Assembly (NCBI GenBank): GCA_958295665.1
Contig: OY282560.1
Coordinates: 90,806,311 to 90,870,310, forward strand
Length of the DNA stretch: 64,000 bases
Direction of reading: 5' to 3'
Origin: Tipula vernalis
Taxonomy: Eukaryota > Arthropoda > Insecta > Diptera > Tipulidae
Part shown: piece by piece, positions 1 to 10,850 of the stretch
Position numbering within the stretch: position 1 is the first letter of the stretch
Layout of the letters: every line of letters begins with the position of its first letter
The notes under the pieces: generated by a model
Databases searched by the model: none
What the model was told of the DNA's origin: nothing
Seen by the model: the letters and a program-made list of their open reading frames with translations, nothing else
Translations under genes and position numbers: made by a program

Positions 1-419
1 AATATTACTCTCTATCGCGGCCACTACTGTGTTGAATTTTGTTTCGTCGGTTGTAATGCCATTTGTTTCGAATTGGACTTCCAATTGACAAAACCAGAGA
101 GGCGGATTCGCTTTCCAGAACGGTGGAATTCTTACGGCGACGCGAGCTACGTTTGAGGATGTCACTCGATTGTCCGAACCACCATTATTACTAGGACCGA
201 TTGCATTACGAATACCTCATTCATTTTTCGTATTTCCTTCATCACCTTGCGATGCATTATCATAATTTTTGATTCACGTTGTACCTTCGATTTTCTAAAG
301 GGCAGCGAACCTATTTTTTTCTATTCAAATAGTTCACGGAGCGCCCACAGATGGAAGGAGAAAAAATAAATAATGAAAGAATTAACACCCACTCACCAAC
401 GGAGCGCGAAGTTAAAATT
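1..419. other. Unassigned flank
   Basis: No reading frame or repeat that I recognise lies here. The first 230 bases are richer in G and C than most of the window, which would fit the edge of another degraded mobile element, but no protein motif supports that. Confidence 0.3.
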
Positions 420-1015
420 GTCTGAGAGAAGCTAAAGAACAATAAGGCACAAAACTGACAACATACCAGCCGAAATATTCAAAGGGGGCACATCTACAAC
501 TGCAAAAGCTATAACACCAATCATAGTAGTTTGGAATTCTGTTAAAATACCACTAAAATGGAAAGAAGACTTGACCATTATGATCCGCAAGAAAGGCGAT
601 CTAAGGGAATGTAAAAATTGACGACATATTTCCCTCTTCGCGATAAAGTTTTTAGAAACTATACCATTCTCGCAATTCAGGACAAGGAAACTCATTCAGG
701 ACAAGAAAACTCAATATCTGGATTACGCCGATGATATATGCCTGCTAACCCACAATTACACCCATATGTAGCAATAAGTTGCAACGCTGGCAGATCTAGC
801 TAACAAAGTAGGTTTCAAAATAAACATTCGTAAGACGAAAACGATGAGACTAAACGTAAGTATAACTACACCGATTCCCTTCAACCAAGAACCAATAAAA
901 GATGTTAACGAATTCGTGTACATTGGGTGCATAGTAGCAAAAAATAGTGGGACTGAAGAGGGTATCAATAAACGAATAACGAGGGCTATATGGTAAATAA
1001 ACAAAGCCAGAACAA
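420..1015 (+). pseudogene. RTE-like LINE reverse transcriptase relic
   Basis: Plus-strand translation in shifting frames gives the run from RT motif 1 to the thumb of an RTE-type non-LTR retrotransposon. Visible pieces are a DNIPAEIFKGG-like stretch (about 450-490), WKEDLTIMIRKKGDL (about 560-605), the catalytic block DYADDICLL (about 721-747), a KINIRKTKTMRLN segment (about 820-860) and VNEFVYIGCIV (about 905-940). The polymerase would copy element RNA at a nicked target. In-frame stops occur near 620, 768 and 993, and the region between motifs 2 and C has largely gone, so it is a dead, internally deleted copy. No ends, tail or target duplication were found. Assignment to RTE rather than another APE-type clade rests on the wording of these blocks only. 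Confidence 0.7.
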
Positions 1016-1682
1016 CATCAACATGTTACACAACTGAGTGGGTGAGTTTCTAGGTAATTTTATCAATACGTTTTTGAACCACTTGCGAGATGTTATAAAG
1101 ACGCAACAAAAACGGACCAAATGCATACAAAATATAAGTGGCTAAATCACTATTTAATTAAACAAAACTAATTTTAAGCTTAATTAATTGATTTATCGTT
1201 TTTTTTTTTAATTTTTCATAATTGCCCAAATATGCGTTGGTATCGTTATCCAAAATAAAATAATGCCGCCCCAAACTTTCCTGCCGCCCCAAATTTCCGC
1301 TTTGAAGATTTTTTTTTGAAATTTTAACATTCATAGAAATCGGAACATTTTTAAAAAATTCTAAAATAGAAAACTCGCCAAAGCCATTTGCATTGGTCCT
1401 TTCTGCGCAAGGGTGATAAGAAATTACGTAACTTCCTTTGATTTTCATATAGTAGTTAACAAAAATTTAATGGGGACTTCCTTTTTAATGGGGCACATTA
1501 TTTTGAATTTTTTGGGATTCTTATGTTTGGAAATATGATGGTATCCCTTTTTAAAATTGTTTAAATAACGCATGCACAAAAAATTTTATTAAGGACTGAA
1601 ACGCTGCGCAATTCAACGATCGAACTCATGACGCTTTACGAATATTGTGGGCACACTTGTTTTAAAATATATTGATTTCGAG
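1016..1682. other. No gene recognised; one 96-codon open frame
   Basis: AT-rich sequence. A minus-strand open frame of 96 codons (1158-1448) has an N-terminal cysteine-histidine patch and a lysine-rich end but resembles no family I know. Its composition follows the surrounding DNA, so it is probably chance. Confidence 0.3.
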
Positions 1683-1845
1683 GTTATTGATTAACGAGGT
1701 TGGTTTTTTACCTTAGGTATTTTTTCCGAGCTCCTAAACCAGGCAAACCATGTTTTTTGATATTTGATTGGCTTAGGTGCTCGGTAATAAATACCTAATG
1801 TTGTGAACCATCGGTAAAAACCAACCTCGTTGATCAACCAACAAT
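1683..1845. repeat. Inverted repeat (small fold-back)
   Basis: The arms run from about 1683 to 1752 and from about 1762 to 1845. The core AACGAGGTTGGTTTTTACC type sequence at 1693 returns in reverse complement at about 1815-1835, and a second paired block (TTAGGTATT...CCGAGC) lies further in. One arm carries about ten extra bases. It would fold into a hairpin of roughly 70 bp with a short loop, as expected of a palindromic MITE. No clear target duplication. Confidence 0.65.
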
Positions 1846-2426
1846 ATTTGCATTGTACTGGACATGATAGCTTCCCTTTCGATATTCGATCTGTAAATCG
1901 CAGCTCTGAAGACATTCGATCAACGCACCCATCGTAAAACTCCGTGATCCGTCCTCAAATGGAATTTTTGCCCATATGGGGAACTATGGTCGTCGTGTAT
2001 ATTAAGAAATTCTAAAAATCACCTCTTTTCTCTTTTGGCCTTCTGCGTCTTAATTTTCCACCACTATCGCTCGTTCTGATCTTTCATTTCTTCCCCTTGT
2101 TGTATCAACTATTGTTTAATTTCCCCACTCCGTCGATCCATAATTTAATTTGAATGTTTAATTTCGCCCGCCATTTGGTTCATAGCAACATTAGTAACCA
2201 ACCATCAATTGTGATAAATTAAAACTTCGATCATCGTATCTTCAACTCTCTTCTCTGTAATCTCCGGGTATCTTTCTTATTTTTCCACTGTAAAATGGAG
2301 CTCGACAAACTATCAGTTTTAAGCCTTCCTTCTCCTTGGGCTTACTTAGTTGCATCTCCAAAATGTCTTTACATTCACTCTTTACCGCCGGAGCCTTCAG
2401 TTAGAAAATCATTTCCTTGTCATAAC
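1846..2426. other. No gene recognised
   Basis: Mixed-composition DNA with no motif-bearing open frame. If the LTR called at 2427-2679 is real and points leftwards, this stretch is where its leader or internal region would lie, but I see no primer-binding site or gag sequence. Confidence 0.3.
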
Positions 2427-2679
2427 TGTAACGTTTTTGCCTTGTCAACCATTTTAAAATTATAAGGCAAACGATAAAATAAATTAAATATAATTTATTT
2501 ACACAACAAAAATTTCACAATAATACAAAAATCAGTTAAACTTTCATACTCTTCTGACTTATTATCTCACTATTTAAATCTTCACACCATCGCGTTCTAA
2601 ATACTATAATCGTCCAATTTAATTTCATTCGCCTTTATATATACCAAACCATAGTTTGAGAATAGGTCAGTTTGTTACA
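2427..2679 (-). mobile_element. Possible solo LTR (minus orientation)
   Basis: The 253-bp segment begins TGTAAC and ends GTTACA, a perfect 6-bp terminal inverted repeat with the TG...CA ends of an LTR. Read on the minus strand it has a TATA-like run (TATATATAAAGG) at about 2635-2647 and an AATAAA polyadenylation-type hexamer near 2494-2500, in the right order. The minus-strand 3' terminal 20 bases (plus 2427-2446) nearly match a repeat at 12806. No primer-binding site, polypurine tract or target duplication was found, so solo status is inferred. Confidence 0.45.
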
Positions 2680-2813
2680 GAGTAAAATAATAATTCGCCT
2701 AAATGACGACATATAATTATAACAGTTTGATTATTTTTTAATAGGTACCATAAAATAATGAAATATAAGAAATTTCAAGCGCATATAACAATGAAATTCA
2801 ATCAGCGCACGAA

Positions 2814-2924
2814 TAATGTGTACGGCCGAAAATAAAACTAACATTAGGTGTCCACCGAGGGAAACAAAGTTTTTTATAAACGTAATGAAATTCTTTAATT
2901 GAAATGGAATATTTATTTCCTTCA
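2814..2924 (-). repeat. Dispersed repeat copy 1
   Basis: Minus-strand sequence here (GTGAAGGAAATAAATATTCC ... TTTGTTTCCCTCGGTGGACA ... CCTAATGTTAGT) matches the plus strand at 10086-10178 across about 90 bp with scattered differences. The open frames covering the two copies give similar peptides (for example FVSLGGHLMLV and FVSLTRHLMLV), but the matching is at DNA level and neither frame looks like a protein family. Likely an old interspersed element of unknown class. Confidence 0.6.
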
Positions 2925-3434
2925 CTTAATCTGCTCTTTAAACAACAAAAAAAAAAAAAAAATTTACCTCTCTCTTGCTTTTACGAACATTTTTGTTTCC
3001 TTGTTTTTGTTTTTTTTTTTGGTATATTATGTAGATGTACGTCTGTATATTATCTTGTACGTACATAATTGAGTCGATTGTTGTCGATTAGTTTTAGTTT
3101 AGAAAAAAAAACTTATGAACGTCGGTCGTGCGATTTTTTGTATCGCGAAATAAAAATGATGAATTATGGGTTTTCTTAATTAAAATACCCATTTTTCGTC
3201 TAATATGAATGAAAACAAATTGATTTTGTTTCGTAATAATACGGCCCAAAACCTACATAGGAATTCAAACATAATATTTTGCTTAAAAACGATTTCTCTA
3301 TAAAGTTAGCAGTTGGTTGGACTAATAAAGTTTTATTTAAAATTGTTTGTGCAAATTAAAAATTAAGACAAAAAAACACATTTAAAGCAACAAACAGTTA
3401 CTCGCGACATGATGTGTTCTTCATAAATAGTAAA
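2925..3434. other. No gene; A/T homopolymer-rich spacer
   Basis: Contains an A run at about 2946-2961 and a T run at about 3010-3020. Nothing else was recognised. Confidence 0.3.
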
Positions 3435-3606
3435 TCTACAAATAAAGAAAAGTGAGTTTTCCAGCGAGTGTAAAATTTCTCAAGCATGCGGTAAATCACT
3501 TTTGTTACGCGTCGAATATGCCATTTTTTGTTTTATACTTGACGAAAAATACCTAAATTAAACAGTTACAATCACTGGAAAACTTTTACTTTTCTTTACT
3601 TGTAGA
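3435..3606. repeat. Inverted repeat, MITE-like
   Basis: Arm 1 (3435-3473, TCTACAAATAAAGAAAAGTG onwards) pairs with arm 2 (3566-3606), which reads TCTACAAGTAAAGAAAAGTA on the other strand. About 40 bp pair with five or six differences around a 92-bp spacer. No coding content, which fits a non-autonomous DNA transposon. The boundary bases and target duplication are not clear. Confidence 0.6.
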
Positions 3607-4424
3607 ACAATGTACTATTATTTGTGTAAATTGTCCCTTTTAAAGTTGAGAAAAAAGGAAAAACTGATTTTTTTTGTTTTCTTCACATTTTTATTTATAT
3701 TTCGATAATGGAGGAACGGCCGTTAACGGGACAAAAACCTTTTCACGTGGTTCGACGACCTCTTTATAACAATTTTTATTTTTGAAAATCGCAGAAAATA
3801 TTTCTCTCATTTAAGGTCGCCGAGCCGCACGTTGTTTTATTATTTATAACTCGGTAATGGTTGGACGGCCTTTAGTCGACCAACACCATTTAATTTGCAT
3901 GAAACGATCAAACTATCCTAATTCATATACTACCAAACTATCCTATTCTATGTGACCTCTTACTTTATACTCTAGGCGTATGTAGTTCTACATTTAAAGG
4001 TCGTGTCTCACAATCTTCTGCTTTTTTGTCTTAAGTTTTATTATGCACAAACAATTTTGAAGACATATTTTAAGTAGTTTTGAATCAAGCTTCATTATTA
4101 GTTCAACCAACTTCTCTAATTTTACAATGAAATCGATTTTAAAGGAAATATTTTTTGAATTCCTATAGATTGTGTGCCGTACATGATGTCAAAATATAAA
4201 GTGTACGCTGTTTAATGCGGGACACCCTTGAAATTGAAGAAGCCCGTCTTCACCCTTTTTCTTTATTTTAAAAGTCCTTTAGGGTCAAACTAAAATACTT
4301 GAACTTAATTTCCGGCAGAGATATGTGGTACAGTGTTCGTTATGTTGTGAAAATGGACACGCGTTTTTCAGTAGTAAACTATTTGTAATTGTTAATTTTT
4401 TTTTTAAATTCCTGAATATCTGTG
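3607..4424. other. Spacer with a diverged 40-bp direct repeat
   Basis: A block around 3701-3741 (GATAATGGAGGAACGGCCGT) recurs in the same orientation at 3849-3889 (GGTAATGGTTGGACGGCCTT), 148 bp apart and clearly diverged. The rest is AT-rich with no supported gene. Confidence 0.4.
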
Positions 4425-5935
4425 AATTTATTTATTTATTTAGTTATCCTTATCACCAACTTATTTAATTGTTTATATAGTTATAACGAACTGGTTACAT
4501 TATTAAAAGAATTAATAAAACTATATCATTAAAATATTTCAAAATTTACCAATAATCTAAAAGATGCTTTGGCACCAATTTCTTAAATGGGTCTCTACGA
4601 ATAAAAAGAGGCTCAGTATTTATTAATTTGCATATACCTCGATATGCTGGAAGTATGAAAGCAGGCAGACTTACATCTCTAGGTAGCCTTGGGAGAGCTT
4701 ACATTTAAAAGTGCTTTTACTATCTTATTATCTATCTATGCCATCTGAGTAGTTATTATAAAACAGATTCCATACGGCAACACCATATTCTAACAATGAA
4801 CGAACAAACGGGATGTATAAAATTTTAATCACTTAAGAATCTTGAAAATCTTTGGAAAACCTTTTAAAAAACCCAAGCATATAATTTAAATTTTTAAACT
4901 TATCGACACTTTTAATAATGCAATCGTCAAAAAAGTAAACGTAACTAGCGGGTGAGTGTAATCGGGTAAAGCAGAGTGTTTTGCATTTGTAGATCTATAG
5001 CATCAAATTATGCGATGTACACGAAGCTTTGAAGTTTGTCGGATCAGATTGAAAGTCAATTGCATCATTGGCGCAAGAAATAGTTGTGAAAATTTTAATG
5101 TCGTCCGCATAAATTACTCAGACAATTTACCACATCATTTACGAAAAAAATAAAGAACATGGAGCCAAATGACTACCTTGATGGGCTCCTAAAGAACTCT
5201 TGAAGTGAAATTATACCAATTTTCACTATTTGAGTTCTAAATTCCAGGTAAGACTTAATCCAATCAATAGACAAAACAGTTACAATCCAAGGAGTCAAGT
5301 TTCCGCAGCAGCAATTCATGATCGATCTTATCAAAGGCCTTTCACAAATCAGTGTAAATGACCTGTACAAAATTACCATTTAATAGTACATATAAAATAC
5401 AATTTGAAAACCAAACTAAGTTAGTTACAGTTGACCTATCAAGGAAAAATTCAAGCTATCCTGTGAAAATCCATGAGAAATGAATATCTTAACATGAAAC
5501 CACAATTTCCCTTTAACTAGTTACACACAATGCTTTGTTAAAACTGAAATAATGCAAATACCTCTATAGTTCTCGACATCGCTTCAAGATCCTGATTTAA
5601 AAATTGGCTTAATAAGTAAGCGTTCCCATTGGAGAGAGAGGCAACTAGGGAAATATGGCCAGAAATTGCACTACCGGCTAATTTTAGAAAATGAGTGGAA
5701 TACAATCGAATCCGGAACTTTCATTAATATCAAGGATTGACCATTCGGATAAAATAGTATCTACTTCGAGACGAAACATAGAATATTTTGACTCCCTTAC
5801 AACATTATTCAAAATACATAGATTTTGAATTATATACAATGTCCAACAAATTAGTTGTCCATTAGATTTGTTTTTGTAATTAACAAAATGCGAAAAGTTA
5901 TTCCGCTTTGATTTAGTTGATGATGCAAGCTCCAG
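4425..5935 (-). pseudogene. CR1-like LINE relic (RT region)
   Basis: Minus-strand fragments follow the order of a CR1-group ORF2: endonuclease-RT linker (NNFSHFVNYKNKSNG, about 5870-5915), RT motif 1 (SILDINESSGFDCIP, about 5690-5735), motif A region (AFDKIDHELLLRKLDS, about 5290-5345), WIKSYLEFRTQIVKIG (about 5225-5275), an H/QGSH-type motif B remnant near 5190, the catalytic YADDIKIF (about 5090-5115) and the thumb (about 4760-4880). It ends at a TTTATTTATTTATT run at 4427-4440, which is a (TAAA)n tail on the coding strand. It is related to the better copy at 24.7-28 kb. Multiple frameshifts and stops; 5'-truncated before the endonuclease. A fold-back element starts only about 75 bp upstream. 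Confidence 0.72.
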
Positions 5936-6009
5936 AATATAACTGCTGTAAAGAATATATTTGTACATATATACTATATTTACGAGTATATATATATTCT
6001 TTAATAGAG

Positions 6010-7222
6010 TTTCCCAAAATTTGGCTCTTTCCAGCGCCCCTCCTCTCCCCCTCCACGAGTAATACTTTTTGGAAGTTAAGAAATTGAGTGATTTAAGGCT
6101 ATTAACCATTCTACTTAGGTTGCTTTATTTTAATGTTATAGGCATCATTCTCTTCGTTTTTTATTGAACACATATTTAATATTGGCTAAATGCGACACCA
6201 AAAGGTACAATCTTATTTTTTTATTAGAAAATGGCATGTTTTAAAATTTTCTCTAAATCAGTGAATTTTTACTAAATACATAGACTCAGTTTTTGCATGT
6301 TTTCATGACCTTTACCAATTTTTGAACCACATTTAATTTTTTCAAACACTTTTAAAGTAGGGTACGAGCGTTTGAATGCACCCAATTTTTCGGAAATCGT
6401 AATATTCACACCTCTGTAACTTTTCTCGTTTTACTCTGAACGACACTAGTTTTTGGAAAGAAGCTCATCGTTTTATCCTCACAACACCTCATGAAATACT
6501 TATTTGGATATTGAGATCCTAACTGCGTTATAATTTTTTAAAACACCTAATAACTCGTTAAAAAAAATCAGGGGTAGTAACGCACGTTTTAATTCTGTAT
6601 TTCACAAATATCTCAGCTTCTGTTTATCATGTTAAAAAAAAGTATGTACTACTCTATTTATTTTGAGTTTGCCTTTAAATCGAACATTTTTAACTTAATA
6701 TTACAGTAAACAAATTATAATCTCTCAGATCAATTTTGATTTTATATAGATCATAACAAAATTCAGAAGCATAAGGAAAAGCTCAATAGTAGGTTCAACA
6801 CTGTTAAAAATTCACAGTTGTGATCCCCTAGATGAAAAAAGGTACAAATTAACTTGTATCTACTACTAAACTTACCCCTACTTATAATTTTAAAAATGTT
6901 AGATTTAAAGGCAAACTCTTAATAAATAAAGTGGTACATACTTTTTTTTTAATATGATAAACAGAAACTGAGATATTTGTGAAATACTGAATTAAAATGT
7001 ACGTTATTACTCCTGATTTTTTTTAACGAGCTATTAGGTGTTTTAAAAAAATTATAACGTAGTGGGGCGAGAAAACGGAGAGAATGAGGCCTATACCTTT
7101 AAAAACAAAGCAACCTAAGTAGAATGGTTACCTATCTATTAGCCTAAAATCACTCAATTTCTTAACTTCAAAAAATCATAGCTTGAGAAGTGTGGGCCAG
7201 GAAGGGGTCAAATTTTGGGAAA
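6010..7222. repeat. Long fold-back element (about 1.2 kb)
   Basis: The outer ends TTTCCCAAAATTTG (6010-6023) and its reverse complement (7209-7222) start two arms. Paired landmarks include GAAGTTAAGAAATTGAGTG and ACCATTCTACTTAGGTTGCT on the left (about 6072-6125) with their complements at about 7115-7170, and an inner 130-bp block (6570-6697) pairing with 6884-7016. The left arm is about 690 bp; the right arm is about 340 bp because the part matching 6170-6515 is missing. The centre (about 6700-6880) is unpaired. No coding frame with known motifs. This is the structure of a Foldback-type or palindromic MITE element with one arm internally deleted. Confidence 0.8.
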
Positions 7223-9269
7223 ATCCATTTTTCACCGACTAATTTTCTGGAAAAAAGTTACAGATAAATCGGTCAATGCAGTAAAATGCATGCTCCCGGT
7301 TTTTTAAAAAGTAATGGATAAGCCCATATATACTTCTTACGCAATTAGGATGTAATTTATAGTTTTTGTGAGCCTTGCCCCTTCTATTTTTAGATTTATC
7401 AAGTTATTATTATGCCACGTTTCCTTTTTTGTGCTTGAAGCTGTTATCCTAGGGATAAATCTCTCCATACCTAAATTAATGTTTCAATTGAAAATCCGGA
7501 AATGCATTTAAGCAAATGTAATCATTACAAAATTTAAAATTCATGAGTTCACATTTTCTTCAACCAACTCGCAGCATTTAAAAATATAAAAATACATATT
7601 GTATATTAACGAAAATCGTAATCGTATTAGTTGAGTTAGAAAAATCTGTATGGCTGAAAAGTTCATGCCGGGACCGTGCGAGGTCTTTTACGAGGTGCAA
7701 ATTTCCATGGCAGAAACGCGAGATAAAAACAACTTATTCATAACAATAATATAAAAAAACACGGTTAAAGTGTACTACTTCAGCATTATATTATATTTTC
7801 AGATGAGAGTAACTTTAATATTTTTGGCTTCGAATCCCAAATGGAAAGATGAATTAATATTCAATAAATTCAACGCAGCCGTACATAACTTGATTTACAT
7901 AACGAGAGAAAACGCATTTTGGGAAAATCGATGTAAAAGTTTTGAAAATATTATATTCTGCACCAAAATTGAAAACTATTCTTCTTAAGCGTTTCTTAAT
8001 CTAGTTTTATGTAATTATTTTTGTTAATTTTAATGATAAAGCTTATTATTAGTTATCGATTGTCATCAATAAATGAATTCGGCCGAAAATATAGTTCTGT
8101 AAAATATGCAGTAAAACATGAATGTGGACATGATGAAATGGCGTGGGGTATGTATCAGACGGAAATATAGACCGATTTCTCAAGGAAAATTTGATTCCAA
8201 GCTTTTTAACCCTTGGAGTGTTAAGAATTAAAGATTGCTTCGAAATTTATCAGGAGAACGATCCGATACGTTCATCTTATATCGTCCAATAATGACTTTT
8301 GTTTAATTGTCTCGAAGTTATGAAAATACCACATATCACTGGGCTTAAATATTATTGAAAACTTGTCGCTTAAGTTAAAACTCGGAATTCGAAATCACCC
8401 CATTTCCAACAAAAATGTGCCCAAAAAGCGTTGGCTGTTTGGTATTGGTTATCTTTTTGTTTTGTATTAATGTACTAATAAATGTATCTGCAATTAACAA
8501 TTAAGTCGCTATAGCATGAGATGGAAAAAAAATTAAATTTTCATAATTCTCATTCAGATCGAAACTGAACTTGCAAAATTCTTGATAATTTCGCTCTTCA
8601 TAATAAAAGTATTGTAATATTACAAACCGATAGAAATCTTTTTTCAACTACGAGTATATAATTATAACTATTTAAATTATTAACTACCAATATTTTAAAT
8701 ATATTATAATATTATTTAATGTAGTATACATAAAAAATATTTTAACTATTTAATTAAATATTTAATTTTATAATATTTGTTTTTTTTTTTTCAAATTAAT
8801 CTAAAACTAATTGTCTTAATTTTAAATGTTAAAATGAACTGAAAATTGTTAATTCAATTGTTCAATAATTATATTTGGTTAAATAACCGAAAGAAATAAT
8901 TGAATTAAAAATTTTAAACAAATAAAATAAGTAAATTAGCAAAAAAATCGTTTTTTTCATGTTTAACCTGGCAAGCTCATTGTTTCCACCAGAAGTTGAA
9001 CATTTCATATTTGGTCTAGTTAAATAAAAATGTTATGTTGAAAAAGTTAACAATTTGTAAAATATTTAAAAAGTAGGTAACCGAATTAAAGAGTGTTTTC
9101 CCATTTTAAGGGTGTTCCGAATTAATCGATTTCCCATTTTTAACCTTTTTTACAGATTAACTGGACTATACATCTGTACTTTTCTCTAGAATAAAAATTT
9201 AATACAAATTGTATTGATTATTTTCCAAAATGATTTTGAATTTCAAACCGTTTTTTAATTTAGGAATAC
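7223..9269. other. AT-rich spacer, no gene recognised
   Basis: The only open frame of note is a 72-codon plus-strand frame at 7770-7988 with no recognisable motif. Positions 8640-8980 are almost pure A/T. I see no conserved splice-bounded exon or repeat with a partner in the window. Confidence 0.3.
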
Positions 9270-9580
9270 CGTAAATCACACACAATTTAAAAATGAAAGT
9301 TTAAAAATCCATCAAATTTTGGTTTACAAAATATGTAAAAACATTTACATATTTTAAAAATTTATGCATAGTGCATATCGTGAACAAAAATTCGCATCAT
9401 CAGTTGCTTTTATTTACTTCTTATTGAGTAAATAAAAAGCAAATGATGATCTGAATTTTACTTCACAAAATGCATTTTACACAAATTTCTAAAATAAATA
9501 TTTTTATTTTTTATTCGTTTTGAAAATCAAAATTATGTGATTTTTTAAACTTTCATTTTTAGATTGTATTGAAATCAAAA
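9270..9580. repeat. Near-complete palindrome, fold-back MITE
   Basis: Arm 1 from about 9283 (CAATTTAAAAATGAAAGTTT) pairs along its whole length with arm 2 ending at about 9566 (CAATCTAAAAATGAAAGTTT on the opposite strand). The arms meet near 9425 between CAGTTGCTTTTATTTACT and its partner. Identity is roughly 75 percent with small indels and there is almost no loop. No coding frame. It resembles an old palindromic MITE; exact ends are uncertain by about 15 bp. Confidence 0.72.
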
Positions 9581-10085
9581 GCTTAGATTATTTATACATT
9601 TAAAATAAAAACAATCTTAAAAAATTATTATTTGATTTATTTTTAATTTCATAGGATTGGGTTACGCTGTAATACAAGTTTAGCCTGCACAAACTATTTG
9701 CATATTTTGAATGCAAGGAAAAATAAATAAAATTTCGTAGAAGTAGCACAAAATTAGATAAAACCATGAATGAAATATTTTCTACGTTTTCAATTCCTTC
9801 ATTCATAAATTAAATAGTTCGATGCCGAAAATATCTAAAAGTATATATTGAGTTATGTATTTGTGCATACTATAATATGTATATGTATATAAAAAATAAA
9901 CATAAACAAAACTATGTAGAAATGTTTTCTTTCGCTTCTCCATACCAAATGTGGCTAATGGAATGGCTAAGCTATATATGTATATATATATATACTATGT
10001 AAATTTTATGTACATAATTACGAAAATACAAAAACGAAGTCAAAACGAATGAAAAATACATGAGAAATTGAGAATATGCTTTACA
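9581..10085. other. AT-rich spacer
   Basis: Contains short TATATG repeats near 9870-9890 and 9972-10000. A minus-strand 68-codon frame at 9600-9806 has no motif. Confidence 0.3.
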
Positions 10086-10178
10086 GTGAAGGGAATATAT
10101 ATTCCATTTAAAATACAAAATTTCATATCATATGTAAATGAATTTGTTTCCCTTACTAGACACCTAATGTTAGTACCA
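10086..10178 (+). repeat. Dispersed repeat copy 2
   Basis: Plus-strand partner of the repeat at 2814-2924, including the shared GACACCTAATGTTAGT at its right end. The two copies lie about 7.3 kb apart in opposite orientation and differ at many sites, so they are old insertions rather than a recent local duplication. Confidence 0.6.
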
Positions 10179-10277
10179 AAAAATAATATTCAAAGAGTGG
10201 CGCTAGGTTCGGACCGGCTTAACATTTTATTTCGGTATAATCTTTCTTATACTTTTGTGTTTTGTGTAGGTACATTC

Positions 10278-10373
10278 TAGTAGTTTTAATGCTCTCACCT
10301 AGGTGTCACTGTAGCAAAAATTTATATAACAATATTATTATGGTGACACCTAGGTTAGGGTATTAAAACTACT
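10278..10373. repeat. Palindrome with CCTAGGTGTCAC arms
   Basis: TAGTAGTTTTAAT...CCTAGGTGTCAC (10278-10309) pairs with the reverse complement at about 10341-10373, giving a 32-bp stem with four or so mismatches around a 31-base AT-rich loop. The GGTGACACCTAGG core also occurs at 41497-41509, at the 3' end of the LOA-like LINE there, with similar flanking AATATTGTTA sequence. Confidence 0.65.
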
Positions 10374-10730
10374 AACAGTTTAAGTCCTTGGAATGATTGG
10401 ATCAACATTTAGGCTAATAGTTAATGTACTCTGTTTGTCATATAATTCATAATTTCTAAATTTATTTTTAATGATTAATCAAATTTTTCCACATTACACT
10501 TCACAATAGTGTGCTACGACGCACCGCATTATATCAAATCAATAAAAGTCTAATATAACCTGATATAATTCCAATTTGGTTCTTGTACGTACATTTACAT
10601 ACGGAATAATCTCTGGAAAACTTCATAGATTCGTGTCAACTCTCTACCTACAGTATATATGTACCCGTGTTTTGAATATTTATGGTGGTCTACTGGTGGA
10701 TTAAGAAAAATGTAATTTTAAATTTGTATG

Positions 10731-10850
10731 TTGCTCGGGTGCAAAACATTTTGTTGCTTTTGGGCAATAAGTTGAACTAAGCGCGCCTCGCGGTCAACTA
10801 AACCTTCGATTGAGCAACAAAATATTTTTTGTGCTCTAGAATAGATACAT
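10731..10850. repeat. Hairpin with GC-rich apex
   Basis: TTGCTCGGGTGCAAAACATT... (10731-10779) pairs with sequence ending at about 10844 (GAGCAACAAAATATTTTTTG on the plus strand). The apex is AGCGCGCCTCGCG. The stem is about 48 bp and imperfect. Likely a further small palindromic MITE. Confidence 0.55.
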
